Below, in pieces: positions 26,770 to 35,109 of a stretch of 40,794 nucleotides of DNA. Source of the stretch: Nitrosomonadaceae bacterium (GTDB lineage Bacteria > Pseudomonadota > Gammaproteobacteria > Burkholderiales > Nitrosomonadaceae); contig CAKKRD010000057.1 in assembly GCA_919902515.1 (NCBI GenBank), forward strand, positions 1 through 40,794. The letters are read 5' to 3'. The notes beneath the pieces were generated by a model. It did not search any database. It was not told where the DNA came from and was given only the letters and a program-made list of their open reading frames with translations. The position numbers and the translations under genes were made by a program. Position 1 is the stretch's first letter; each line of letters begins with the position of its first letter.

Positions 26770-28869
26770 TCACACCACAATGGCCGGTTGCTGGGTCTGC
26801 TGAACCTGCAGCAATCCGGTAGCAGCGGTCTGCGGCAACGCGCCGGTCAGGTCAAGCTGGCGGTCGAAACCCAGGCAGAACTCCGCAGTTTCCAGCGTCC
26901 AGGAATCCAGTTCGGTAAACCACTCAGTCAACAGGGCGTCATTCAGCTCCTCGACAGGGTGCGCAAAATACTCCGCAAACTTGATCAGCTGTTTGGACAG
27001 ATGTGGTTTGGTCGGTAATACGCGGCGCAACTCTTCTGCCTGTTCCGTCAGGCTGTCACGCTTCTGTCCGCCAAGCAATTCGGTCACGCCTTGGCCGATC
27101 AAACGCGCGATCTCTTCGGCGCACCTGAGCGAATCTTTAAATTTGCGCTGATACTTGAGCGCATCCCGGTAGTTCCGCTCGTGGGCTGCTTCAAAGAAAC
27201 TTGAACCAATCTTCACCTGACTCATTCCCGCGCACTCACCTCCACCCAGTTGCAGCACCTTGAAATCACTGGCTGTGCCATGGTCGCGCAAGACCGATTC
27301 CAGTTCTTCCGGCTTTACTTCCGTCAGATCCGCCAGCAGCTCGGTGAAATAGGTTTTGCTGACGCGCCGCGTCCAGGAAAAGAACATCTCTGCCGCTTCA
27401 TGACTGGATGCATAAGCCGATCGCACCCGTTCCACTGCCGCTTCGACGCGTGCTGCAGGCACCGAGGGGCCTTTGATCGCCAGCGCTCCGCACGCCATGC
27501 CGTTGCCGCCGAAATACATCTGATAATGCGGTACCAGTTTGCCGTGCATGCGCTTGCCTTCACCGTAAATGCCGATGTCACCAGTCTCCGGCTGGGCGCA
27601 ACCGTTGTGACAGCCGGAGACACGAATTTTCAGATCGTGTTTGCCGCCGCTTAATTTTGGTGCAACAATCGTGCTGGAAGTTATCCCCAGACGGCAGGTT
27701 GAGGTACCGGGGCACGCCACCACATCGTCGCCTGCCTGCGGCTCGCCCAAACCCAATGCAGCCAGGGCGGCGCGCAAGGGATCAATTTTGGCTTTCGTTA
27801 CATTTGCCAGAAACATGTTCTGATCCTGGGTCACTCTAATATCGTGCAGCCCGTGGGTCTCGGCAATTTGGGCGAGGCCACGCAATTGCACCACGTTCAA
27901 ATTACCCATCGGCACGCTGACCGGAAAGACGTAATAACCCGGCTGTTTCTGCTCGAACAGGTGGCGCGGCGCACCGATACCGGGGACTTCGCTATCGGCA
28001 CCGGCACTCCATGCGCCTTGCGGATAATCCTGCGTTGCCAGTGCGGCCTTGGTGCGCGCCAGTTCTTTGCGGTATTTCTCGACAAATCCTTCGGCACCGA
28101 ACTTGTCGACCAGGAATTTGATCCGCGCTTTGGCGCGTTTAACCCGGTCGGAATAGCGGTTATGTAATGAAATAATCGCTTCCATCACCAGCAGCAGATC
28201 TTTTTCCTCGATGAATTCTTCCACCACAATGGCTTCATGCGGCTTATGTCCGAGACCGCCGCCAGCTACGACTTTGAAACCGAAGCGCGCCCCGTTGCGC
28301 ACTGCGATTACGCCCATATCGTGCATCATGCCCTGGGCGCAATCGGACTCACAAGCCGAAAAACTGATCTTGAATTTGCGCGGCATTTGCTGAGTCAGCG
28401 GGTTGCGCAGAAAATGCTGCACCGCGCCGTCGAGATGCCGCGTAACGTCGACATGCTGACGCGGACACACGCCGGACAGCGGACAAGCAGTCACATTGCG
28501 GATAGTGTTGCCGCAGGCCTCACGCGTGGTCAAACCGGCCGTAGCTAGATGACGCAACACTGTTGGCGTATGCTCAAGCGGCACATAATGTATCTGGATA
28601 TCCTGGCGCGTGGTGATATGCACGACATCGTGGCGCACATATTTTTCCAGCATGTCGGCGATCACAGTCAATTGTGGCGCATTCAGACGACCGCCCGGAA
28701 GTTTGACGCGCACCATATTGACGCCTTCCTGGCGCTGACCGTAGATCCCCATTTGCAAGCGGGTAGCGGTGAAACGATCGGCATCCATGCGCAAGCCCTG
28801 ATAGTCCTGCAGCGCCTGATCGAATAAATTAATTTCCTCGTCGTTAGCGAGACCAGCCAAGTGATCCAT
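26770..28869 (-). CDS. cysI: sulfite reductase hemoprotein (siroheme, Fe-S)
   Basis: It reduces sulfite to sulfide for cysteine synthesis. The 699-aa product starts at ATG 28869, with GGAG seven bases upstream (TTG 28884 is the only longer choice). The siroheme/[4Fe-4S] cysteines of the classical C-terminal half are present: ACPGTSTCRLG (C386, C392) and SGCHNGCAQ (C420, C424). Unusually, the N-terminal half also has a full set: ACPLSGVC (C129, C135) and SACESDC (C173, C177). A helical extension of about 130 residues follows the reductase core (from about residue 560). No cysJ flavoprotein is nearby, so ferredoxin or another donor is likely. A nitrite reductase role is excluded mainly by the cys neighbours. 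Confidence 0.9.
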   Translation of the reverse strand: MDHLAGLANDEEINLFDQALQDYQGLRMDADRFTATRLQMGIYGQRQEGVNMVRVKLPGGRLNAPQLTVIADMLEKYVRHDVVHITTRQDIQIHYVPLEHTPTVLRHLATAGLTTREACGNTIRNVTACPLSGVCPRQHVDVTRHLDGAVQHFLRNPLTQQMPRKFKISFSACESDCAQGMMHDMGVIAVRNGARFGFKVVAGGGLGHKPHEAIVVEEFIEEKDLLLVMEAIISLHNRYSDRVKRAKARIKFLVDKFGAEGFVEKYRKELARTKAALATQDYPQGAWSAGADSEVPGIGAPRHLFEQKQPGYYVFPVSVPMGNLNVVQLRGLAQIAETHGLHDIRVTQDQNMFLANVTKAKIDPLRAALAALGLGEPQAGDDVVACPGTSTCRLGITSSTIVAPKLSGGKHDLKIRVSGCHNGCAQPETGDIGIYGEGKRMHGKLVPHYQMYFGGNGMACGALAIKGPSVPAARVEAAVERVRSAYASSHEAAEMFFSWTRRVSKTYFTELLADLTEVKPEELESVLRDHGTASDFKVLQLGGGECAGMSQVKIGSSFFEAAHERNYRDALKYQRKFKDSLRCAEEIARLIGQGVTELLGGQKRDSLTEQAEELRRVLPTKPHLSKQLIKFAEYFAHPVEELNDALLTEWFTELDSWTLETAEFCLGFDRQLDLTGALPQTAATGLLQVQQTQQPAIVV

Positions 28870-29183
28870 CCTGATTCTCCACAATTGGTTACCATATCAG
28901 CTTGCCGTTCATGAGGACAAGACTGATTGCCGCTACCGGTTGCAACTTCCAACCCAGTGTCCGTACACCAGTGTAATTACCCATGCCGGTTCCTGGCAGG
29001 TGATTCCAGCATGCCAGGTAAACTGGAATTTACCGTTTCCGTACGGACATGACCCGTGCGGCCACATGCAGCATGTAACTTTATATGGTGCCTCGAAACC
29101 GCTATGATAGCAACCAGCACATATGTCATGAAAGAATATTGCGTTAGATTGTTATAAGATAATGTTATTTGAAGTCAGGAATC
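28870..29183. promoter_or_regulatory. cysI-cysB divergent control region
   Basis: This 314-bp gap has no gene. For cysI, minus-strand TTGTCC (28920-28915) and TATGGT (28896-28891), 18 bp apart, are a weak promoter candidate. Further from cysI lie GTGT-CCGT-ACAC (28957-28968), an inverted repeat CCTGGCA/TGCCAGG (28992-28998, 29012-29018) and a perfect palindrome TCCGTACGGA (29038-29047). The repeat of TCCGTAC suggests paired regulator sites; CysB is the obvious candidate. Confidence 0.5.
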
Positions 29184-30107
29184 ATGAAACTACAACAATT
29201 ACGCTATCTGTGCGAAGTCGCTAACCAGGGTCTGAACTTGTCCAAGGCCGCGGAAAGCCTGCACACTTCGCAACCAGGAATCAGCAAGCAGATCAGCTTG
29301 CTGGAAAGCGAACTGGGAGTAGACATCTTTGTACGCAACGGCAAACGGGTGGTCAAGATCACCCCGCCAGGACAAGCTATTATTGAAATTGCAGAAAGAA
29401 TGCTTAGAGATGCGAAGAATCTGAAACAAGTCGGCCAGGAATTCACCAATGAAGCCAGCGGGTCTTTGACCATCGCTACCACCCATACTCAGGCCCGGTA
29501 TGCACTGCCGCCCGCGATCAAACGTTTCACCGCACGTTATCCCAAGGTGAGGTTGATTCTGCGCCAGGGCAGTCCGACGCAGATAGCCGAACTGGTCACC
29601 TCAGGCGAAGCAGATATCGCCATCGCCACCGAAGCAATTGAATTGTTTCAGGAACTGGTGATGCTGCCGTGCTATCAGTGGAATCGCTGCATTATCACCC
29701 CGCCCAGACACCCTTTGCTTAAACTCGAGAAACTGACGCTGGAGGCCATCGTTCAGTATCCCATCATCACTTACGATTTTGCTTTTACCGGCCGCACGAA
29801 GATCAATCAGGCGTTCGAGGCCAAAGGGTTAACCCCTAACGTGGTGCTGACTGCAATAGACGCCGACGTAATCAAGACCTACGTGGAATTGGGACTGGGC
29901 ATCGGCATTCTGGCGCAGATGGCGTTCGATCCCAAGCGCGACAAACACCTGCGGGCCATCGACGCCAGCCACCTGTTTGAGCCGAGCACCACGCGCATCG
30001 GCATTACCCGCAACAGTTACCTGCGCGGATACGTGTACGATTTCATTGGCATGTTCGCTCCTCACCTTGATCGTACTGTGATCACGGCGGCGATGGAAGG
30101 ACACCCC
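29184..30107 (+). CDS. cysB: LysR-type regulator CysB
   Basis: Activator of sulfate assimilation genes, controlled by sulfur status (in relatives by N-acetylserine). The start is ATG 29184 (AGGA just upstream); the TTG 15 bases earlier is less likely. The N-terminal winged helix has MKLQQLRYLCEVANQGLNLSKAAE and SQPGISKQISLLESELG. The effector domain contains TTHTQARYALPPAIKRF, typical of CysB/Cbl and not of other LysR regulators. At 308 aa the length is normal, although the C-terminal tail after EGHP is short. It faces the cysIHDN operon across a shared control region, the usual layout for a LysR regulator and its target. Confidence 0.94.
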
Positions 30108-30158
30108 TAACCGGCAGCGGCTGCGAAAACCCGCGGCAGAATCCAGTTAACCGCTGGT

Positions 30159-30188
30159 ACGGCAAACCGTAACTCAACACCGTATAAT
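30159..30188 (+). promoter_or_regulatory. candidate promoter of mutL
   Basis: A perfect -10 box TATAAT (30183-30188) is preceded at 18 bp by ACGGCA, a poor -35. The ATG of mutL is 29 bases after the -10, allowing a short leader of about 20 bases. Confidence 0.4.
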
Positions 30189-30216
30189 CGCAGCATATTC
30201 CCGTTCCACCCCGTTC

Positions 30217-31983
30217 ATGACCGCAATCAGGCTACTTCCCGACCTGCTCATCAATCAGATTGCCGCTGGCGAGGTAGTGGAGCGCCCTGCCTCGGCACTC
30301 AAGGAACTGCTGGAGAACAGCCTGGATGCGGGAGCAGCCGAAATAACCGTGCAACTTGCCCAGGGCGGAATCAAATTGATCCGGGTGGCCGATGATGGCA
30401 GCGGAATTTCCAGGGACGATCTGCCGCTTGCGCTTGCCCGTCATGCCACCAGCAAGATAACTACGCTGGAAGATTTGCAGAGAGTAGCGAGTCTGGGGTT
30501 TCGCGGTGAAGCGCTGGCGAGTATTGCCGCAGTTTCACGCCTGATGATGACAAGCCGCACGGCAGCGGAAAAACATGCCTGGCAGATACAAGTGGAAGGC
30601 AACCGTTACTCGCAACCTGAACCCGCAGCATTGGCTGCCGGTACCGTGGTGGAAGTGCATGATCTCTACTTCAATACCCCTGCCCGACGCAAATTCCTGA
30701 AAACCGAAGCCACTGAATTCGCCCATTGCGAGGAAATCTTTCTGCGCCTTGCGTTGTCACGTGCCGCCATCGGCTTCACGCTGCAACACAACGGAAAAGT
30801 ACGTCATCACCTGCGTCCGGCGAATGCGAAACAGCGCATCGCGGCAATACTGGGCCAGGAATTTGTTCAGACTGCGGTATTCATTGATGAACAAGCGGCA
30901 GATTTGCGCCTGTGGGGTGCGGCAGCATTGCCCGCCTACTCGCGTTCCTCCCGCGATGCCCAGTATTTTTTCGTCAACGGCCGTTTCGTCCGCGACAAAC
31001 TGATCGCCCATGCGCTGCGCGAAGCTTACCGCGACGTGCTGCATCTGGAACGGCATCCGGCTTTTGTGCTGTTCCTGGAAATGGGTCCGGAGGGCGTGGA
31101 TGTGAACGTGCATCCCACCAAAACCGAGGTGCGATTCCGCGATTCGCGCGCACTGCATCAATTCATTTTTCACGCAATCAACAAGGCCCTGGCAGCGCCG
31201 CATCAAGCGCTGGCACCCAGGGAGCTGGAAAGCGCAAGCCCGAGAACGGCCGCAGCATTTCCTGTTTACTCACGGCAAAACACCATGCCACTTGCCACTG
31301 CCGCCCAGTCGCCGGCGTTTTACCAGACCCTGTTTGGTACAGACACGATACCGCGCGCAACAGCAGCGACAGCAGCGCCGCTTGTAGCGGGAGCAGAAAT
31401 CCCGCCGCTGGGGTTTGCCTTGGGACAACTCCTGGGTATTTATATTCTGGCGCAGAATGACCGGGGGCTGATCATCGTGGACATGCATGCGGCACATGAG
31501 CGCGTCGTATATGAAAAACTCAAGTCGGCGCTGGACAGCCATACGTTGTCGATGCAGCCATTGTTGATTCCCGTGACATTCCGGGCGGATAGCCTGGAAA
31601 TCACCACAGCCGAAGAGAACGGTGCGATCCTACGCGAACTGGGATTTGAAATCGTTGCACTCTCCCCCACCGCGTTGGCGGTGCGCGCGCTACCGGCCAC
31701 CCTCAAGGACGCCGATGCGGTGCAACTCGCGCGTGCCGTTCTGCGCGAGATCCGCGAATTTGGTGCCAGTCAGGTATTGACTGGCAGGCGCAACGAACTT
31801 CTCTCGACCATGGCCTGCCACACTGCAGTTCGTGCAAACCGTATGCTGACCGTGCCGGAAATGAACGCGCTGCTACGTGAAATGGAAGCAACCGAGCGCT
31901 CCGACCAATGCAATCACGGCAGGCCAACCTGGTTTGAAATAAGTCTGGCTGATCTCGACAAGATGTTTATGCGAGGGAAATAA
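30217..31983 (+). CDS. mutL: DNA mismatch repair protein MutL
   Basis: Links mismatch recognition by MutS to strand excision. The 588-aa protein has the GHKL ATPase domain: NQIAAGEVVERPASALKELLENSLDAG, DDGSGI, RHATSKI and LGFRGEALASIAAVS. The C-terminal dimerisation domain contains DMHAAHERVVYE, a variant of the DQHA(X)2E(X)4E endonuclease motif with Met for Gln, together with ACHTAVRANR and CNHGRPTW. So it may keep the metal-dependent nicking activity found in MutL proteins from bacteria without MutH. A Pro/Ala-rich linker of about 70 residues separates the two halves. The start at ATG 30217 has no strong ribosome binding site. The gene seems transcribed alone or with the oxygenase gene downstream. 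Confidence 0.95.
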   Translation: MTAIRLLPDLLINQIAAGEVVERPASALKELLENSLDAGAAEITVQLAQGGIKLIRVADDGSGISRDDLPLALARHATSKITTLEDLQRVASLGFRGEALASIAAVSRLMMTSRTAAEKHAWQIQVEGNRYSQPEPAALAAGTVVEVHDLYFNTPARRKFLKTEATEFAHCEEIFLRLALSRAAIGFTLQHNGKVRHHLRPANAKQRIAAILGQEFVQTAVFIDEQAADLRLWGAAALPAYSRSSRDAQYFFVNGRFVRDKLIAHALREAYRDVLHLERHPAFVLFLEMGPEGVDVNVHPTKTEVRFRDSRALHQFIFHAINKALAAPHQALAPRELESASPRTAAAFPVYSRQNTMPLATAAQSPAFYQTLFGTDTIPRATAATAAPLVAGAEIPPLGFALGQLLGIYILAQNDRGLIIVDMHAAHERVVYEKLKSALDSHTLSMQPLLIPVTFRADSLEITTAEENGAILRELGFEIVALSPTALAVRALPATLKDADAVQLARAVLREIREFGASQVLTGRRNELLSTMACHTAVRANRMLTVPEMNALLREMEATERSDQCNHGRPTWFEISLADLDKMFMRGK

Positions 31984-32095
31984 TCAGAATCACGCCAGCG
32001 GCAGTATCGGGCACGATTACCTTGTCTTTAGGGGTGGCCTCTAAGGGACTGGTTCAGCGGCGCCCTAATCCATTCCTGCAAAGTTACAACGGCTT

Positions 32096-32123
32096 TTGTT
32101 GAATGATATTACGCGCCTATAAT
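32096..32123 (+). promoter_or_regulatory. candidate promoter of roxA, possibly leaderless
   Basis: TTGTTG (32096-32101) and a perfect TATAAT (32118-32123) are 16 bp apart. The ATG at 32130 begins only seven bases after the -10 box, and no ribosome binding site is seen, so the transcript may begin at or next to the start codon. Confidence 0.45.
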
Positions 32124-32129
32124 GCAGCC

Positions 32130-33251
32130 ATGAAAACTACCCTCCTGGGCGGCCGTACACCCAGAAATTTCCTGCGCGACTACTGGCAGAAAAAACCACT
32201 GCTGGTGCGTGGCGCCCTGCCCGGTTTTCAGGGACTCCTGGCACGCAACGATCTTATCGATCTCGCCTGCAGAGACGACGCGCAATCGCGTCTGGTGGTA
32301 CGGCAAAAGGGGGAATGGCAAGTCGAACATGGCCCCTTCGTTGCGCGCGATTTTTCTCACCTGTCAAAAAAAACCTGGACATTGCTGGTACAGGACGTCA
32401 ATCATTTTCTGCCCGCAGCCCGCGACCTGCTGCGCAGATTCAATTTCATCCCTTACGCCCGGCTCGATGACCTGATGGTCAGTTATGCCCCCAAAGGTGG
32501 CGGAGTCGGGCCCCATTTTGATTCTTATGACGTTTTCTTGCTGCAAGGCATGGGGCGCAGACTCTGGCAGATATCCGCCCAGCATGACCGCAGCCTGATC
32601 GCAGATGCGCCACTGAGAATCCTGCGCAACTTCCGCCCGAAACAGGAATGGGTGCTGGAACCGGGTGACATGCTTTATCTGCCGCCCGGATACGCCCACA
32701 ATGGTGTAGCCGAGGATGATTGCATGACCTACTCCATCGGTTTCCGCGCCCCGAGTTATCAGGAACTTGCCACCCAGTTCCTGGTTTATCTGCAAGACCA
32801 CATCAAGATCGACGGTATCTATCGCGACCCCGATATCGCCTTGCAACCCCATCCGGCACACATCAGTCTGGCCATGCTACGCCAGACAAGTAGCGCGCTG
32901 GGTAAAATCAAGTGGAACAACACCGACATCGAACACTTTATCGGTACCTATCTCACCGAGCCCAAACCTCACGTTTTTTTCACACAGCCATCGCCGCCCC
33001 TGACACAGAAAAGATTTATGCAGCAAGTCAAAAAAAACGGATTGCGGCTGGATTTGAAGAGCTGCATGCTGTGCCGGGGAAAAAGTATTTTTTTGAATGG
33101 CGATGCCCACCCAGTCAGCGTTACTGCCTGCCGCTCATTGGAAAAACTTGCCGATCAGCAGGAATTGGCGGCGGGAGAACCCATTGATGCAGAAGCCATG
33201 GCTCTGCTGCATCAATGGTATCTCTATGGTTACATCAACATGGTCAGCTAA
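32130..33251 (+). CDS. roxA: JmjC-type ribosomal protein hydroxylase (RoxA/YcfD family)
   Basis: A 2-oxoglutarate/Fe(II) oxygenase related to E. coli YcfD, which hydroxylates an arginine of ribosomal protein L16. The 373-aa product has the N-terminal TPRNFLRDYWQKKPLLVRGALPGF signature, the iron-binding HxD in GPHFDSYDVF (H129, D131) and the distal His in LPPGYAHNGVAE (H190). PGDMLYLPPGYAH is the family hallmark. The C-terminal winged-helix region follows. I prefer ATG 32130 to ATG 32103 because the latter would begin upstream of the -10 box. No partner gene is evident; mutL precedes it at 146 bp. Confidence 0.88.
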   Translation: MKTTLLGGRTPRNFLRDYWQKKPLLVRGALPGFQGLLARNDLIDLACRDDAQSRLVVRQKGEWQVEHGPFVARDFSHLSKKTWTLLVQDVNHFLPAARDLLRRFNFIPYARLDDLMVSYAPKGGGVGPHFDSYDVFLLQGMGRRLWQISAQHDRSLIADAPLRILRNFRPKQEWVLEPGDMLYLPPGYAHNGVAEDDCMTYSIGFRAPSYQELATQFLVYLQDHIKIDGIYRDPDIALQPHPAHISLAMLRQTSSALGKIKWNNTDIEHFIGTYLTEPKPHVFFTQPSPPLTQKRFMQQVKKNGLRLDLKSCMLCRGKSIFLNGDAHPVSVTACRSLEKLADQQELAAGEPIDAEAMALLHQWYLYGYINMVS

Positions 33252-33469
33252 AATTGCAGTAACTTACCCCGGCATATTCTGCATTGCCGCTACCGCCACA
33301 GGTTTGGAACGAGCCCCTGCTAGGGAAAATGCATAAATCCAGCGGAATCTACTAGACAACATTTCTGAATTCTGCTATTAAGGTAGCGGTCTTTCCAGAT
33401 TTGAATGGCCAAAGCGCTTTGTAAGCAATTCACCGTGATCCGTCATAAACTAGATAAAGGAGATTAATA
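33252..33469. other. non-coding gap before lipoprotein array
   Basis: No gene seen. It includes a palindrome AAAGCGCTTT (33411-33420). A strong ribosome binding site AAAGGAG ends eight bases before the first lipoprotein ATG. No clear paired -35/-10 boxes. Confidence 0.4.
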
Positions 33470-33682
33470 ATGAGAGTCTACCCGCTCCTCGCTGCCGCCT
33501 TGATAACACTATCATTTACCGCTTGTGACCAGATGCGGGAAAAAACACCTGGGGAAGGAAAACCAGGGCAATACCCCCCCAGCCTGTGGGAGAAGCGTGA
33601 AGGTTCAGTGTCTGATGAAGAACTTGATAAAGCGGCAAAAGAAGCCGAAGCTCCTGCTCCCGCTCCCGCTCCTGCCAAATAG
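33470..33682 (+). CDS. small lipoprotein 1 of tandem array
   Basis: A 70-aa secreted lipoprotein. A basic start (MRVYP) is followed by a hydrophobic signal (LLAAALITLSF) and a lipobox-like end TAC with the acylated Cys at residue 19. The position before TAC is Phe, a weaker lipobox than in its neighbours. The mature part is short, hydrophilic and acidic (SVSDEELDKAAKEAE) and ends in a Pro-Ala repeat (APAPAPAPAK). A perfect AAAGGAG ribosome binding site precedes the ATG. It is not LptM, since no GLKGPLY follows the Cys. Function unknown. Confidence 0.7.
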   Translation: MRVYPLLAAALITLSFTACDQMREKTPGEGKPGQYPPSLWEKREGSVSDEELDKAAKEAEAPAPAPAPAK

Positions 33683-33722
33683 TAGAAAAATAACCAAACG
33701 CAACAACAGGCAAACGCAAATG

Positions 33723-33753
33723 AAAAAAGCCGTCCTTCGGGACGGCTTTTTTT
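33723..33753. terminator. bidirectional terminator after lipoprotein 1
   Basis: Stem GCCGTCC (33729-33735) / GGACGGC (33740-33746) with a TTCG loop, flanked by A-run and T-run of six to seven bases. Acts for either strand. Confidence 0.9.
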
Positions 33754-33805
33754 CTGCGCACTGGCCCTGTAAAACAAAGAACCATGCTCAGCGGTTGCGT
33801 TAAAT

Positions 33806-33835
33806 TTGAATAATCAAGATATTTTATTATATACT
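33806..33835 (+). promoter_or_regulatory. promoter of lipoprotein 2
   Basis: TTGAAT (33806-33811) and TATACT (33830-33835) are 18 bp apart. The stretch resembles the promoter of lipoprotein 3, including the AATCAA segment after the -35. Confidence 0.55.
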
Positions 33836-33869
33836 TTGCCTTGTTAAAATTTATAAAGGAAGCTGCATA

Positions 33870-34073
33870 ATGAAATCCACGTTCCTCGTTGTTGCCTTGG
33901 CCGCCTTGACGCTGGCTGCTTGTGGTGAAGGTAAAAAAAGTCTTGACGGTTACCCCATGGACAAACCGCCGCCCTCTGCGGATGCACCGCGTGACTCTGA
34001 GCCAAATTTTGATGTGCTTAAAGATGAGGAGTCGACTCCGGCCCCGACTGGTACTGCAACTACTGACAAATGA
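33870..34073 (+). CDS. small lipoprotein 2 of tandem array
   Basis: A 67-aa lipoprotein. The signal FLVVALAALTLAAC ends in a canonical lipobox LAAC with the lipidated Cys at residue 18. The mature part is Gly/Pro/Asp-rich and ends in PAPTGTATTDK. An in-frame ATG at 33870 follows the ribosome binding site AAAGGAAG, and a promoter is seen 35 bp upstream. It is homologous in design to its neighbours, with YPMDKPPPSADAPRDSEP and LKDEEST segments, but shares little beyond the signal with lipoprotein 1. Function unknown. Confidence 0.75.
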   Translation: MKSTFLVVALAALTLAACGEGKKSLDGYPMDKPPPSADAPRDSEPNFDVLKDEESTPAPTGTATTDK

Positions 34074-34111
34074 TGTCGATAGCCGGCGTAAAATCCCGGC
34101 AACTAACTGGC

Positions 34112-34139
34112 AAAAAAGCCGCCCCGAAGGGCGGCTTTT
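34112..34139. terminator. terminator after lipoprotein 2
   Basis: Stem GCCGCCC (34118-34124) / GGGCGGC (34129-34135), loop CGAA, A-run before and TTTTGTT after on the plus strand. Confidence 0.88.
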
Positions 34140-34191
34140 GTTATGCAAGAAACCGTGTCTGAGAATCAGCAACTCAAATTAGTTAAATATT

Positions 34192-34221
34192 TTGATAATC
34201 AAAGTACTTTTGCTATATACT
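34192..34221 (+). promoter_or_regulatory. promoter of lipoprotein 3
   Basis: TTGATA (34192-34197) and TATACT (34216-34221) are 18 bp apart, matching the arrangement before lipoprotein 2; the surrounding bases are clearly related, which shows a duplicated unit. Confidence 0.6.
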
Positions 34222-34289
34222 ACGCTGCCCGATGCAATTACACGGCCCGCTGCAAGCTATTTTATTTAACTAACACAAGGATATATACA

Positions 34290-34583
34290 ATGAAACTTCC
34301 GCTTCTCGCTGCCGCTCTGGTAGCACTGACATTCACCGCCTGCGACAGACCCAAACAAGCAGAACAAGAAGGTTCCGCAACTTATGGCACCAACATGGAA
34401 GGAGGCGGCACCCTGGGGGAAGAGCGTAAAGAAATGGGTCTTGCGACCGATGTGACCACATACACGCCTGCTGATGATGATGATCTTAGCGGTCCGGCCG
34501 AGCTCCCAAGTTTTGCCCTCGATGGCAATGGCAATCCCCTCAAGCCAGGCCAGGAAGCACACAAACCCCCGCAGGTTCATTAA
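34290..34583 (+). CDS. small lipoprotein 3 of tandem array
   Basis: A 97-aa lipoprotein, starting at ATG 34290 with AAGGA nine bases upstream. The signal LPLLAAALVALTFTAC ends in FTAC, the same lipobox variant as lipoprotein 1. The mature part has acidic DDDDLSGPAELPSFALDGNG, which matches DEDLSGPTILPSARPDG in lipoprotein 4, so the two are closest relatives. A longer frame from 34143 covers the promoter and is rejected. Function unknown; secreted to the envelope if the lipobox works. Confidence 0.75.
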   Translation: MKLPLLAAALVALTFTACDRPKQAEQEGSATYGTNMEGGGTLGEERKEMGLATDVTTYTPADDDDLSGPAELPSFALDGNGNPLKPGQEAHKPPQVH

Positions 34584-34594
34584 AGCAATTAACC

Positions 34595-34641
34595 GGCACG
34601 AAAAAAACCATCCTGCGGGATGGTTTTTTATCGTCCGCAGT
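34595..34641. repeat. 47-bp direct repeat, copy 1
   Basis: This segment, running from GGCACG through the terminator hairpin to CCGCAGT, is repeated base for base at 35044-35090. It marks a tandem duplication that produced lipoproteins 3 and 4. Confidence 0.9.
34601..34629. terminator. terminator after lipoprotein 3
   Basis: Stem ACCATCC (34607-34613) / GGATGGT (34618-34624) with loop TGCG, flanked by a seven-A run and a six-T run. Same hairpin as after lipoprotein 4. Confidence 0.9.
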
Positions 34642-34766
34642 GCAGGTCGAAAGTGCCATGCAAAACCGGCCGGTTTTTTGCACTTGGATCGGCCAGTTAT
34701 TTCGTTATACATTAATTTTTGTTACACTACACCCTGTCCCAAACCATTTATCAAGGAACCCGAATA

Positions 34767-35009
34767 ATGAGACTCTCGCTCCTCGTCCTCACCCTGGCAG
34801 CACTCACTCTGGCCGCCTGTGGCAAACCCAACCAAGCTCTCCCCGAGCAAGAGAAGGATCGTTTTGAACAAATATCAAAAGTACCTGTCGACACTTCCCC
34901 TGAAATCACTCCACCCCCGATTGCGGCGGATGAGGATCTAAGCGGCCCCACAATTCTCCCCAGTGCGCGTCCCGACGGCAGCACCAATTTGGCTCCTCAA
35001 GGCAAGTAA
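34767..35009 (+). CDS. small lipoprotein 4 of tandem array
   Basis: An 80-aa lipoprotein from ATG 34767, preceded by CAAGGAACC. The signal LSLLVLTLAALTLAAC ends in a canonical LAAC lipobox (Cys 18). The mature region is acidic with DEDLSGPTILPSARPDG, paralogous to lipoprotein 3. A weak TACACT (34723-34728) may be its -10. Last gene of the array, converging on the metallo-beta-lactamase-fold gene. Not LptM-like. Function unknown. Confidence 0.75.
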   Translation: MRLSLLVLTLAALTLAACGKPNQALPEQEKDRFEQISKVPVDTSPEITPPPIAADEDLSGPTILPSARPDGSTNLAPQGK

Positions 35010-35043
35010 ATCGACAAGCCGGCTGCCCACAAAGCAGCTAACT

Positions 35044-35090
35044 GGCACGAAAAAAACCATCCTGCGGGATGGTTTTTTATCGTCCGCAGT
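35044..35090. repeat. 47-bp direct repeat, copy 2
   Basis: Identical to 34595-34641, including the terminator hairpin and the bases after it. See that entry. Confidence 0.9.
35050..35078. terminator. bidirectional terminator between lipoprotein 4 and hydrolase gene
   Basis: Stem ACCATCC (35056-35062) / GGATGGT (35067-35073), with A-run and T-run on both sides. It can end the plus-strand lipoprotein transcript and the minus-strand transcript that runs into it from 35110. Confidence 0.88.
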
Positions 35091-35109
35091 ACATGCGGAA
35101 AGTGACCGG

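Noticed and set aside
33470-35009. Small lipoproteins as LptM (YifL) homologues
   Set aside because: The GLKGPLY-type sequence after the lipidated Cys, the hallmark of LptM, is absent in all four.
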